Positions 27,757 through 37,075 of a stretch of DNA of 64,000 bases are shown in pieces. The notes beneath the pieces are model-generated. The model was given only the letters and a program-made list of their open reading frames with translations. It had not been told where the DNA came from and did no database searches. The translations under genes were made by a program, and so were the position numbers. Origin of the DNA: Bin55 sp963664665 (GTDB taxonomy: Bacteria > Pseudomonadota > Gammaproteobacteria > Pseudomonadales > Azotimanducaceae); assembly GCA_963664665.2 (NCBI GenBank), contig CAXXMH010000005.1, positions 1 to 64,000 of the forward strand, in the 5' to 3' direction. Within the stretch, counting starts at the first letter, position 1. Each line of letters starts with the position of its first letter.

Positions 27757-28928
27757 ATTGAGCCTGCGCCTCGTATCGCGAATTTGAGTTCACAGGTCGA
27801 AAACACGCCGTCGCTTACGATGCAGTTCGCCTGGTGTAACGCGATAGGAAACTGGATTAAGCGTTCACTGAGATCTACAAGTGCTGGGGCAACAGGGAGT
27901 TGTTCAGATTCGTCGACGGTGCGGATCGCGACCGTGACATGTTGTTCGAGTTCAGCCCCTAAGCCGATGGGATAAGGGTCGCCAAACGTCACAGTCCACA
28001 TCGGAGACATGAGGTGGTCGGCGAGCTTCCCTTGATACGAATGAATCGAGTAAGGCTGAAGCGGATCAGGTTTCGGCGCAGTCGGCAATGGACCGAACGA
28101 CGCGCTGATCGGCTCTGCATTGGCTGCTCTTAACTCGAGCGTACCGTTCGCGGCGTCGTACGCTAGTTCGATCGCCTGGTGATCCCGCCATAACGCGACG
28201 TCATGCGTCGCAACGAGCATCGCCAGCAAAGCGAGTTCTGAACTCGCGGTATAACGGAGCGGAGTGACGTCTTGCGTGACTATCGAAGCGACGCGTTGGA
28301 GCGGCTCGATGGTAGGAGTCCGTAGCCACCAAGATAGTGTGGCGCTTATCGCAATCGCGAAAACAATGACCGCCAATGCTAAAAAACAGTCACGCCAACG
28401 GACGATGCCCGCGTGGAGAAGCGCCATTGAAGCATGTTGAAACGTCATCGCTTCCGTGTCGATATCAATCGGCAGCTCTGCAGCATTCGGCATGTCGATG
28501 CTTTGACGCCCACCACCCGTAAGCAACGTGAAGGGACGACCGCGTTCCCGCCATGTTTTAACGTGGTTTTCAAAGGCTTCGAGGTACAGCACCCATTCCT
28601 CGCGGACTAGACCTTGCTGGACGTCCGCGACATAGATCCGCGTATCGAGTGGGAAAACGACGAAGGAATCCCTGAGCACCTCGTGCGTGATCGCCATGCG
28701 CTCGATGCCTGCTGCGAAAGACGTCCCGGCGACGCCGGCGTACCAGATTGATTCTGATTCGTGGGCTGCGGGTAGTCGCAGGAGGTGGGTGGAGGCGCCG
28801 AGGAGGCGGTTCAGTTCCTTACATCGAATGAACCATCCAGCTGCGGTAGGTTCCGCCCAAGCGGAGGCGTTTATCGCGATGGTGATTGGGTGGACGTCAA
28901 TGGCATCCGTATACGCGGTCGCTGTCAA
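27753..28928 (-). CDS. pilO: PilO-like bitopic pilus biogenesis protein
   Basis: A 391-residue protein with an N-terminal cytoplasmic domain of about 180 residues, one transmembrane helix (CFLALAVIVFAIAISATLSW, about 182-201) and a periplasmic domain with two Cys near the end (NCIVS, STCELK). That topology and its place between secretin and PilP genes match PilO of R64-type thin pili. The start ATG overlaps the secretin gene stop by 4 nt (ATGA). It likely forms the alignment complex that couples cytoplasmic ATPase and outer membrane channel. No enzymatic motif seen. Confidence 0.65.
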   Translation of the reverse strand: MTATAYTDAIDVHPITIAINASAWAEPTAAGWFIRCKELNRLLGASTHLLRLPAAHESESIWYAGVAGTSFAAGIERMAITHEVLRDSFVVFPLDTRIYVADVQQGLVREEWVLYLEAFENHVKTWRERGRPFTLLTGGGRQSIDMPNAAELPIDIDTEAMTFQHASMALLHAGIVRWRDCFLALAVIVFAIAISATLSWWLRTPTIEPLQRVASIVTQDVTPLRYTASSELALLAMLVATHDVALWRDHQAIELAYDAANGTLELRAANAEPISASFGPLPTAPKPDPLQPYSIHSYQGKLADHLMSPMWTVTFGDPYPIGLGAELEQHVTVAIRTVDESEQLPVAPALVDLSERLIQFPIALHQANCIVSDGVFSTCELKFAIRGAGSI

Positions 28929-30346
28929 ATGAGTTCCACCCGCATGAGAAGCACCGATTCAGTGTTCGACTGGCTTGAACCACGCCGTGTGACCAACCCC
29001 GCCAATTTGCTGCGCTCCTTGCGTTCGTCCGACGCTCTGAGCGCCGTGATGATGCGTGATTCGCCATCTGCGAGGGACACGGTCATCGCACGGACCTGAT
29101 CGTCGGTCACAAAATTGGTGCCGACGCTTTCGCCGAATTGGAACGGCCGCTCTTCCACGAGCGACCGACGCGCCAAGGAGAGTCTGACTGTCACCGCGTC
29201 ATGACCGATGGTCGGATGTACGCTGATCGACCAACCGGTTCGCAACTGCTCTCGCTGCACTTCGGTGCGTTCCCGTCCGAGCGCGTCCTGCTGCCGGGTG
29301 ATCGACGAGATGTATTGGTAAGTTCGAGTCGAGGAACTCGCCGCGATCTGGTTGTTGCGGACCTCGATCGAATCGTTGAAATTGATCGTGGCATCCCCTT
29401 CCCGGTTCAGCCACTCTAATAGCGCATCAGTACCTGCAAATCGCTTCGCTGGATTGAGGACTTCGAAAGCGAACTGTGCGTCAGACTCAATCGGTCGAAC
29501 GTTCCAGCCACCGATGAACGCTCCTGAGGTCCCGTTCAGTATCGCCTGCAGTCGCGTACCAATGGATTGCTTGGTTGACGACGCAACTTCGTAAACCGTG
29601 ATATGAATGCGCACGCTTTGCGAGACACGCTGGTTGTAAGTCTCGATTAACTCGGCAATCCGTCGAACCGTAGACGGACGTGCGGTGACCAAAAGCGCAT
29701 TGGCGTTCGGTAACAGTCGCGCAGTCGACGGCACCCCGCGTTCAAGATCTGACGCAATCAGCTCCGAGACGACTGGCTCAAGTTCGGTGCGATACGGGTC
29801 ACTTGTATGTTGAACCGTGCCCCCATCGCTTGCCCCAGCGTCGCCGCCAGAGCCAGTATCGAGCGAATTTACGCTCATCTTCGCTTCCACAGCGCCAGGT
29901 TGCGCCAACAGCAATAGAGTGCGCGTTTCAAGATCCCGGACACGGATCGTGTCCTCTGCGACCGAGTAAGTCCAGTCGCTCAGCGAGACTATGGCATCAA
30001 GTGCGTCTTTGACCGTGTGATCTGCCTCACTCGCGTACGAAACTACGGGTTGCTTGTCAATTTGCAGATCGAATCGCAGGACTCGATCGCCGACGATCAA
30101 TGCCAGCGCTTCCGAAGCGTCAAGCTCGCGGAGGGATATTTCGATTGGGTCGAGCAACCAGGGCGCGTCAATCGGGCGCGACATTGGTTGCATCCACGGG
30201 AGTTCTAGGAGCGAATCTGCGTAATCGATCACTTCAGGATCAACAGGTACGCTGACCCGAACGAACTGCGAACGATCCAACTGATCGGCTCTTGACGGAC
30301 GCTCGCCGTCAACTAAGCCGCAGCTCGTGAACATCACCCATGACAT
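28925..30346 (-). CDS. pilN: Outer-membrane secretin lipoprotein of the type IVb pilus
   Basis: 473 residues from the ATG at 30344-30346. The N-terminus MSWVMFTSC ends in a lipobox-like FTSC, but a full lipoprotein signal (TKPSRIVASAIAAMSWVMF then TSC) appears if translation begins up to 14 codons earlier, where only a CTG (30386-30388) is available, so the start is unsettled. An N0/STN-like domain (about 70-130), an N1 ring domain (TARLLPNANALLVTARPSTV) and the secretin beta-barrel region ending in SLADGESRIITALRAS...LLMRVELI follow. It forms the pore through which the pilus leaves the cell (BfpB/TcpC/PilN class). Confidence 0.8.
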   Translation of the reverse strand: MSWVMFTSCGLVDGERPSRADQLDRSQFVRVSVPVDPEVIDYADSLLELPWMQPMSRPIDAPWLLDPIEISLRELDASEALALIVGDRVLRFDLQIDKQPVVSYASEADHTVKDALDAIVSLSDWTYSVAEDTIRVRDLETRTLLLLAQPGAVEAKMSVNSLDTGSGGDAGASDGGTVQHTSDPYRTELEPVVSELIASDLERGVPSTARLLPNANALLVTARPSTVRRIAELIETYNQRVSQSVRIHITVYEVASSTKQSIGTRLQAILNGTSGAFIGGWNVRPIESDAQFAFEVLNPAKRFAGTDALLEWLNREGDATINFNDSIEVRNNQIAASSSTRTYQYISSITRQQDALGRERTEVQREQLRTGWSISVHPTIGHDAVTVRLSLARRSLVEERPFQFGESVGTNFVTDDQVRAMTVSLADGESRIITALRASDERKERSKLAGLVTRRGSSQSNTESVLLMRVELI

Positions 30347-30384
30347 AGCCGCGATCGCTGAGGCAACGATCCGACTGGGCTTAG

Positions 30385-31233
30385 TCAGTCGCGTAACTGA
30401 ACCCTCACCGTCTTGGCCGCTTGGTCGAGTTCGATTTCGAGATCGAAAGCGACTCGGAGCGCGTGCAGCAGATCATCAAGCGATTGGAACGCTAATGTCT
30501 GCGTGCTTGGAACGATCCAATCGAGTTCGTGATTGGGCTTCTTGGGGTCTACTGGCCAGCTACCCAATCTCCATCCACACGCTTGAAAAATCTGTACGAG
30601 GTTTTGTTTCAGTGAACCTTGTTGAAGTTCCGTGTCTGTACACCCACTAGGAGTTGATGCCCCCGGCAAGGCGGATGCTTCTGCTTCGGGAGTTTGGATG
30701 GGTAGTAGCGAGGCGGTCGTGACCGCTTCTACTGCGGCTGTCGAGGTGGGTTCAAGGACGTGCGCAGCAAATGGTTTCGGTTCATCGTCAAGATGTATCG
30801 ACTCATCTTGAAGGTCAAGTCGATCAACCGGTCTTTCTAGCGTGTTGGTCGGTTCGAATCGGAAGATTCGTTCGATTTTCTGCTCATTGTTAAGTGCAAG
30901 CGAAACGTGTAATGCGTTAGCGCCGAGTTCGGCCGCTGAAACAAGCAGCTGATGATCGGAGTCTGACTCGCTCGCAACAGTAAATTGGTTTGCGATGAGT
31001 TCCCGGACAACGCCATTTCGCAACCAATCTGGACTTGATTCCATCGCCACATGGATAGGTTTCGGCGCACCTGTCAAGTGGCTGGAAGATGCAGAAACCA
31101 GCTCTTGTGCGACCGCACGGCGTGCAGATTCAGCAAGGTCTTCAAGCGGCTCATGAGCGAAGACGCTACATGCAGTGATCAGGTGTGGGCACGTGAGGAG
31201 AATCGCACCTAAAACAACTGGGTATTTGAACAT
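30385..31233 (-). CDS. pilL: PilL/TcpQ-like pilus biogenesis protein, first gene of the operon
   Basis: A 282-residue exported protein with signal sequence MFKYPVVLGAILLTCPHLIT (possible lipobox ITAC), a low-complexity middle, and a C-terminal TcpQ_C-type domain (SLKQNLVQIFQACGWRLGSW..., LDDLLHALRVAFDLEIELDQ). In TCP and thin-pilus systems this domain helps localise or stabilise the secretin. The gene heads the minus-strand operon that runs to 19366 with overlaps or gaps under 20 nt. Its promoter must lie in 31234-31582. Confidence 0.7.
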   Translation of the reverse strand: MFKYPVVLGAILLTCPHLITACSVFAHEPLEDLAESARRAVAQELVSASSSHLTGAPKPIHVAMESSPDWLRNGVVRELIANQFTVASESDSDHQLLVSAAELGANALHVSLALNNEQKIERIFRFEPTNTLERPVDRLDLQDESIHLDDEPKPFAAHVLEPTSTAAVEAVTTASLLPIQTPEAEASALPGASTPSGCTDTELQQGSLKQNLVQIFQACGWRLGSWPVDPKKPNHELDWIVPSTQTLAFQSLDDLLHALRVAFDLEIELDQAAKTVRVQLRD

Positions 31234-31345
31234 GTGCGGATTGTCGGAACGTTGAACACCTCACGAATCAGAAATCAAGTCACATCATGTTCAAGTTTGC
31301 GAGTTCATCGCAAATGCCCGCTCCGCGACTTCAAATTTCAGTAAA

Positions 31346-31413
31346 AACACCGATAAGTTCAAAACCTCTCTTGGCGGTGTTTGTCCAATATGGACATAAG
31401 GTCTTGAGAGACC
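31346..31413. promoter_or_regulatory. Three consecutive inverted repeats between the divergent pilus operon and secreted-protein gene
   Basis: AACACCG/CGGTGTT (31346-31352, 31375-31381), TGTCC-AATAT-GGACA (31382-31396) and GGTCT-TGAG-AGACC (31400-31413) follow one another within 70 bp of a 349-bp divergent intergenic region. They could be regulator-binding sites or RNA hairpins. No clear -35/-10 pair was recognised by eye. Confidence 0.35.
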
Positions 31414-31582
31414 GAGTTTTGGGTCGCTCTACATGAAGCGGTTTAGCCAGTCCAATGACGGCAATTTGAGGGTAAGATCCGTTGTACTCACATTTCGCCG
31501 ATGGAATTCAGCTCGTACCCAAGGCTAGTCTCGATCGTCACGAACGAGCCGCGATTACCGATACATTCAAAAGTTCGAGATC

Positions 31583-33067
31583 ATGAAATCGTCTAAACGT
31601 CATAGGTTCGTGCCTTCTACTCGATATGGCACTATCACGTGCATGTGCGTTTTGCTCGTAATCGTCACCGCGGCAAATCAAGACTCGGTTAACCAAGACA
31701 GCATTTCCGATCGGCGGCACATAGAAGACCACCGATCAATTCAAGCGGGTTACGTCCCTAAGGAAGTGCGATTATTGAAATCGGACGTGATCGACAACAT
31801 TGAATGCGAGTTGACGTCAGGATATGGCAAAGCGCGTGATTTAGCGGTTGTAGAGATTCCGCGAGGAGAAGCGACGGACTTTGCAGTCTTGGATTCATCA
31901 GGTACAAGATTTAGTGGTTCGCTCCCCTTTCATCCGACGTGGACCCGTATCGGCATTAATCCAGACGGTTCAACAGTCGTTGGTTTCGCCGAATTAAGGG
32001 GCGGAGGAGGCGTATTTAAACCGCTTGCTGCACCCGAACCCATTCGCATTCTTCGTGATAACGAAACGATATTCGAGAGCGAGAAAATCTGGGATTTTGA
32101 TGTAGCTCCAGACGCGAGCTCTTTCATAGTGCAAGAACCGGGACCTGACGGCACTTCAAGGTTGATCGTTAGAAATCTCAACACGAACAGCGAAGTACAC
32201 CATGAACTCGGTACGAGATTTACTCCAGTCAACGCGTACGAGCCTGACCACATGCTCAAGTATTCTCTTGACTTTAAAGAAGCCGTCTTCGTGCCAGGTT
32301 ACGCGGACTCGTGGGGGAGAGGCAATTACTCGTTTTATCCAATCGCCCAAGCTAGACCTCGGCAAATTACGGTCAACTCTGTAGAGTCAGCGCAGCTCGC
32401 GAACAGTAACGAAGGGTATTTCGTTGAGCCGGCTGATGGAACCTCTCGCGGCGATGACAGAGGTTCGTGGACAATCTATCGAAAGGAACTCAATGCGTCG
32501 AAAAACGAGGAGAAAGTGGTTTGGCGGAGGACGGTCGAGTTATCGCATTTCTATGGCAACATGCAGATTTCTCTAAACGGCAAATGGCTCGGACTGTCGG
32601 CTTGGGAGTATTTGGTCTTGAACACCAAAACTGGAGACACTCAACTCCAGTTCAGGACAGTACGGGAGGTTAGACGCCAGTTCGCGCGAATACGCAGTGT
32701 CCTTCCGGCGAACGCGACTGTATCGGAACTTGGTTCATTCGGTGGCGCGCGTTTCTTCGGCGACTTTCTTCTTTCATATCGTTCGCTTGGCAGAACCTCT
32801 AATTGCTCTACCAAGCCGGGTGAAACGTACGATGCACTAAAGTACCGAAAATGCTTGCGCGAGCAACGCCTCGCGAAGAAATACCGACAGTTCTATGACG
32901 TGTTTGACTTAAACACGGTTTCTGTCGATGGAAGCCCGATTTTTCGACACGAAATCGTCAGAGATACACAATGTACTAAAGCAAACTCGCCATTGCCAGG
33001 ATTGATCGTCGATGAAGGTGTTCTCGCTTTTGGTGTGCCCAAGATGTGGCGCGAAAGTCCAAACTGA
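31583..33067 (+). CDS. Exported protein of unknown function, possible beta-propeller
   Basis: 494 residues with an N-terminal signal segment (RYGTITCMCVLLVIVTAANQ). Repeated short motifs resemble blades of a WD40/TolB-type propeller (TRIGINPDGSTVVGF, WDFDVAPDASSFIV, MQISLNGKWLGLS), plus two Cys pairs in the C-terminal third. It starts at an ATG in the order MKSSKRHRF. It is divergent from the pilus operon and followed directly by the right end of the tnpB element. The function cannot be read from sequence; an envelope or surface role is an inference from the signal peptide. Confidence 0.6.
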   Translation: MKSSKRHRFVPSTRYGTITCMCVLLVIVTAANQDSVNQDSISDRRHIEDHRSIQAGYVPKEVRLLKSDVIDNIECELTSGYGKARDLAVVEIPRGEATDFAVLDSSGTRFSGSLPFHPTWTRIGINPDGSTVVGFAELRGGGGVFKPLAAPEPIRILRDNETIFESEKIWDFDVAPDASSFIVQEPGPDGTSRLIVRNLNTNSEVHHELGTRFTPVNAYEPDHMLKYSLDFKEAVFVPGYADSWGRGNYSFYPIAQARPRQITVNSVESAQLANSNEGYFVEPADGTSRGDDRGSWTIYRKELNASKNEEKVVWRRTVELSHFYGNMQISLNGKWLGLSAWEYLVLNTKTGDTQLQFRTVREVRRQFARIRSVLPANATVSELGSFGGARFFGDFLLSYRSLGRTSNCSTKPGETYDALKYRKCLREQRLAKKYRQFYDVFDLNTVSVDGSPIFRHEIVRDTQCTKANSPLPGLIVDEGVLAFGVPKMWRESPN

Positions 33068-33090
33068 ACTCGTGTAGTCTCAGGTTAACG

Positions 33091-33111
33091 CTTCAGGCGC
33101 TCCGAACCTGA
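33091..33111. repeat. Hairpin at the right end of the IS200/IS605-type element
   Basis: TTCAGG and CCTGAA surround a 9-nt loop about 45 nt beyond the tnpB stop. Subterminal hairpins mark the ends of IS200/IS605 elements and form the 3' part of the guide (omega) RNA of TnpB. The exact element boundary is not determinable here. Confidence 0.4.
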
Positions 33112-34104
33112 ACGAACTTAGGCTCTTATGTACTTCTGTGTGGTTGCCACACTGATTACACGGTTCCGTGTCGATCAGGACCGATGTCCTGATTCTGCTT
33201 TTCAGTTGCCGACACTGCGGGAAGCGAGCCACCCGCATCAAAGAGCTCAAGCCCCTTGAGCAACACATCCTTCGACGCGTTCACGTCACGATCGTCCTGA
33301 TAACCACAATGCGTGCAGTGGTACCAACGGTCGTTCAACGTCAACGCCTTGATCGGTAGACCGCCGCACGCGGAGCACCGTTGCGTGGTGTGTTTGGGAT
33401 CAACACGTACCACCTGACCACCGGCACTTGCAGCCTTGTAGTCAAGTTGCGTGATGAACATCCCCCAGTTCTGTTCGAGGATCGAACGATTCAAGCCAGC
33501 CTTTTGTCTGACCCCGCGTCCTGGGCTTGCGACCGTCCCCGACGCCGATGCCGTCATCGCCTGGATGTCGAGATCTTCTACCGCAATCCACTTGCCGTGG
33601 TCTTTGACGATCTCGCTCGTGAGACGATGAAGGGCGTGGTGCTGGCGCACGCGGTCCCGATAGCATGCCCGCGCCAACGCCTGGCGTCGTTTCATCCTTC
33701 GGTTTGAACCCAACTTGCACCGATTCAAGGCACGTTGCTTGCGCTTGATGTCGGCGCGATCCGGGATGTGGCGCGGGAACACCGTCCCGTCGGATAGCGC
33801 GGCGCGGAGATGCACCCCGACATCGATGCCGATGGCACGATTCAACCCGATACGGCGGATCTTCTCGTCGCAGACCAACTGGATGAAGACCCCGGTCGGT
33901 CGCTTCACCACCCGCACGACTTTCACCTTGTTGCGATCGTCACACCGTCCGTCCTGGTGCCATCTGTAGCGCGACAATCAGGGTGAGAAGTGCGCGACAA
34001 TCAAGGTGAGAATGGATCGCGACGGTTTTATGATACTTTATTTGGTGGCGGACGCGGCCAGGGGCGTTCAAAACGCCGCTGCCGGATCATGATTTGGCGT
34101 GGTG

Positions 34105-34962
34105 TCACGGGTTGGTTTCCTGGACCTGCTGGGTCTTTGATGAGGCGCTATCCGGCAGTTTGACCTTGGTGTTGGCGAGCGTGGCTCTGGAGGCGATCCG
34201 CCCACGCCCGCGTTTGGTTTCCATGGCGGTACGCCTGCGATAGCTTTCCACGTTGAGTTCGAAGATGGTCGCGCGATGCACGAGCCGGTCGATGGCGGCT
34301 AGCGTCATGGCTTGTTCGGGGAAGATCGAGCCCCACTCCCCGAATGGCTGGTTGGCGGTGACGAGCAGGGAGCGGTTTTCGTACCGCGAGCTGATCAGTT
34401 CGAACAGCACGCTGGTCTCGGCTTGGTCCTTGCGCACATAGGCGATGTCGTCAAGGATGAGGAGGTGGTACTTGTTCAGTTTGCGGATCTCGGCTTCGAG
34501 CGTCAGTTCGCGGCGCGCGACCTGGAGTTTTTGCACCAGATCGGTGGTGCGCGTGTACAGGACCCGGAAGCCATGTTCGATCAGCGCGAGCCCGATCGCG
34601 GCGCCCAAGTGACTTTTCCCGGTTCCGGGCGGGCCGACCAGGATCAGATTGGCGCCTTGCTGCAGCCAGCCGTCACCGGCGACCAGGGCGTTGACGTGGG
34701 CCTGGGAGACCATGGGCACGACCGTGAAGTCGAAGTTGTCGAGCGTCTTGCCGGGTGGCAGTTTGGCTTCGGCCAGATGGCGTTCGAAGCGCCGCCGGGC
34801 ACGGTCGGCGAGTTCCTGTTCCGCCAAGGCGGCGAGCAGGCGGGCGGCAGGCCAGCCTTCGGTATCGGCGCGGTCGGCGAAGGTCGCCCAGGCAGCCTTG
34901 AAGGTAGGCAGGCCTAGCTGGGTGTACATCAGCTCAAGCTGGGCGGCGTCCACGGCGCTCAT
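34105..34962 (-). CDS. istB: IstB, AAA+ ATPase helper of IS21 transposition
   Basis: 285 residues with Walker A GPPGTGKSH, Walker B LLILDDIAY, and a C-terminal region VTANQPFGEWGSIFPEQAM...AAIDRLVHRATIF typical of IstB. The ATG overlaps the istA stop by 4 nt (ATGA), consistent with translational coupling. It binds DNA non-specifically and directs IstA to target sites. The tail after residue 255 is Lys/Ser/Thr-rich. Confidence 0.9.
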   Translation of the reverse strand: MSAVDAAQLELMYTQLGLPTFKAAWATFADRADTEGWPAARLLAALAEQELADRARRRFERHLAEAKLPPGKTLDNFDFTVVPMVSQAHVNALVAGDGWLQQGANLILVGPPGTGKSHLGAAIGLALIEHGFRVLYTRTTDLVQKLQVARRELTLEAEIRKLNKYHLLILDDIAYVRKDQAETSVLFELISSRYENRSLLVTANQPFGEWGSIFPEQAMTLAAIDRLVHRATIFELNVESYRRRTAMETKRGRGRIASRATLANTKVKLPDSASSKTQQVQETNP

Positions 34963-36494
34963 GCGCCGTCTCCGGTGCGGCCGGTGGCGCGAACCGCGGT
35001 CGGCGCGGTGAGCAGCACATCGTAATCGGTCGGCGACCCCAACTCGACGCGGACGTCCGGCACGCGGCCCTCGGTCGGGGCGAACAACGTGGCCAGGACG
35101 TCAGGATCGGGCAACGTGCCGGCGGCCAGACAACTTTCGATGGCGGCGGCGAGCGCGGTTTCGCAGGTGCGTTCGTGCGCCAGCGACAACAAGGCCACGG
35201 TATCACGGCAGGCGGCACGTTCGCCGTTGGCTTCCATGATCGCGTCAAACGCGTGCTGGTACGCCTGGCGCGGGAACAGGCGGTCGCGATAGACGAGATG
35301 GCGCAGCGCCATGGGCTTGCGCCGCAGCGCATGGATGACGTGACGGTAATCGATGACATGGCCATTGCACCCGTTCGCCTGTGCGCGGCCGCGCCGCAGT
35401 TGCATCAGATGCGAGGCGCCGAGGAACAGTTCCAGACGGTCGTCGTACAGACGCACCGTCAACTGATGGCCCACCAGCCGCGACGGCACGGTGTAAAACA
35501 CTTTCCGCAACACGAAGCCGCCGGAGGAGGTCACGCGCACCTGCACCGTGTCGAAGTCCTCGGTACGCTGGCGCGGCAACGGCTTGAGCACGGCGCGCTC
35601 CACATCGATGCGGTCGCGTTGGTGGGCGTTGCGCCGCCCCACCACTTCGTCGACGAAGGCGCGGTAGTGGTCTAAGGTATCGAAGTCGGGCGTACCGCGC
35701 AGCAGCAGCGCGTCGGCGAGGCTGCGCTTGAGGTGCCCGTGCGGGCCTTCCACGGCACCGTTCTCGTGCGATTCCCCGCGATTGTTGCGGGTCGGCGCCA
35801 TGCCGTAGTGCTCGCACAGCGCCACGTAGCGCGCCGTCGCATCCTTGCGTTGCGCGGCATCAAGGTTGCGATACGCCGCCGAGAGACTGTCGCTGCGGTG
35901 TTCCTGCGGCGCCCCGCCGAGGCTCCACAGGGCGTTCTGCAGCCCCTCGGCCAAGGCCGTGAAGCTCTCCCCGCCCAGCACCACGTGCAGGTGCGAGAAC
36001 CCAGAATAGGCCAGCCGGAAGTGGTACAGACGGTGCTTGAGGGCCACGCCGGCGATCGTCACCCCCAGGCCGTTGGCGTCGGTGAAGTCCGAGAGCCCGA
36101 GCTGACCCGGCGGATGGATCTGGCGGAACACGATCTCCTGCTCCGGCCCGTGCACCGCACGCCATTGCCGCACGCGCCGTTCCAGCGTGCGGCGAATGCC
36201 GGGGTCGAGCGCGGGATGGCGACGCATCAGCTCTTCGAACAGCGCCACCGCGCGAATGCCCGGCGTCTTCTCCAGGATGGGAACAATCTCCTCGTCGAAG
36301 ATCCCCGCCAGCGGATCGGGCCGACGACGGTCCCGTGCCTTCGTCTGGGTGGAGGGAAGTCGCGGATCGGCCTCGATCCGGTAGGCCGTGGCGGCGCTAA
36401 AGCCGGCCTTCGCCGCAGCCGCCTGCGGCGTGGTGGTTTGTCTAGATTGCATGTAAAGCCTCACTTGGTGATCGGAAATATGACTGCCTGGCAT
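34959..36494 (-). CDS. istA: IstA, IS21-family DDE transposase
   Basis: 511 residues: an N-terminal helix-turn-helix (HQVRLYMQSRQ...AAAKAGFSAATAYRIE) and an rve integrase core with acidic residues in LSDFTDANG, HRSDSLSAAY and HENGAVEGPHGHLK, then the C-terminal beta-barrel region. It is a full-length intact gene just inside the right end of the element and provides the catalytic function for this IS21 copy. Confidence 0.92.
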   Translation of the reverse strand: MPGSHISDHQVRLYMQSRQTTTPQAAAAKAGFSAATAYRIEADPRLPSTQTKARDRRRPDPLAGIFDEEIVPILEKTPGIRAVALFEELMRRHPALDPGIRRTLERRVRQWRAVHGPEQEIVFRQIHPPGQLGLSDFTDANGLGVTIAGVALKHRLYHFRLAYSGFSHLHVVLGGESFTALAEGLQNALWSLGGAPQEHRSDSLSAAYRNLDAAQRKDATARYVALCEHYGMAPTRNNRGESHENGAVEGPHGHLKRSLADALLLRGTPDFDTLDHYRAFVDEVVGRRNAHQRDRIDVERAVLKPLPRQRTEDFDTVQVRVTSSGGFVLRKVFYTVPSRLVGHQLTVRLYDDRLELFLGASHLMQLRRGRAQANGCNGHVIDYRHVIHALRRKPMALRHLVYRDRLFPRQAYQHAFDAIMEANGERAACRDTVALLSLAHERTCETALAAAIESCLAAGTLPDPDVLATLFAPTEGRVPDVRVELGSPTDYDVLLTAPTAVRATGRTGDGA

Positions 36495-37075
36495 GGTTGT
36501 CCGTCCTCAAGAAGACGGCATAACTTAGCCAATTCCGTCGCGATCACGTAGCTCGGCGCTCGGCCTCGCCGGCTCGCGCCTTGCTCGGTCGGGCTACGCC
36601 CTCCCTCCCAACGCGCGAGCCGGCGGCATTCTCACCTTGATTGTCGCTGGATTCTCACCTTGATTGTCGCTAGACAGCCATCGGAACCGACCGATGCCCT
36701 TGACCTTCACGTACCCGTACTTGCCACTGAAGGTTGGTTTCTTGTAGAGGCTCTCAAACGACTGCACGCCGCGTCGGTACGCCTTGAAGCGTGGGAACCC
36801 ATGACCCTGCTTGAAGAACCGCTTGAACGCCCGGTCGACCCGGACCAGTGCCGAATCCTGACACCACCGGTCAAACTTGCGAAACCATTCATCGCTCTGG
36901 CGAATCATGGTCAGTGAACCGCGCTGGTCATACAGACCGATACTCCCACCGGTTTTCTGATAGCAGTCGATCCGTTCCTGCAGCGCACCGTTGTACAGCA
37001 GGCGTTGCTGTACAAGAAACTCGGCGAGGTTCCGATGCGTGTGCGCGTTCAGCTTGGCTTTGTAGGTATACGTAA

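Larger units (their letters stand above)
33965..36676 (-). mobile_element. IS21-family insertion sequence, intact, in tnpB
   Basis: The 2712-bp element begins TGTAGCGCGACAATCAGGG and ends (read on the other strand) TGTCTAGCGACAATCAAGG. Each end repeats the motif GCGACAATCA(A/G)GGTGAGAA twice, as IS21 termini do. GCCATC is directly duplicated at 33959-33964 and 36677-36682. Removing the element and one GCCATC restores the tnpB frame exactly. It carries istA and istB. Confidence 0.9.
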
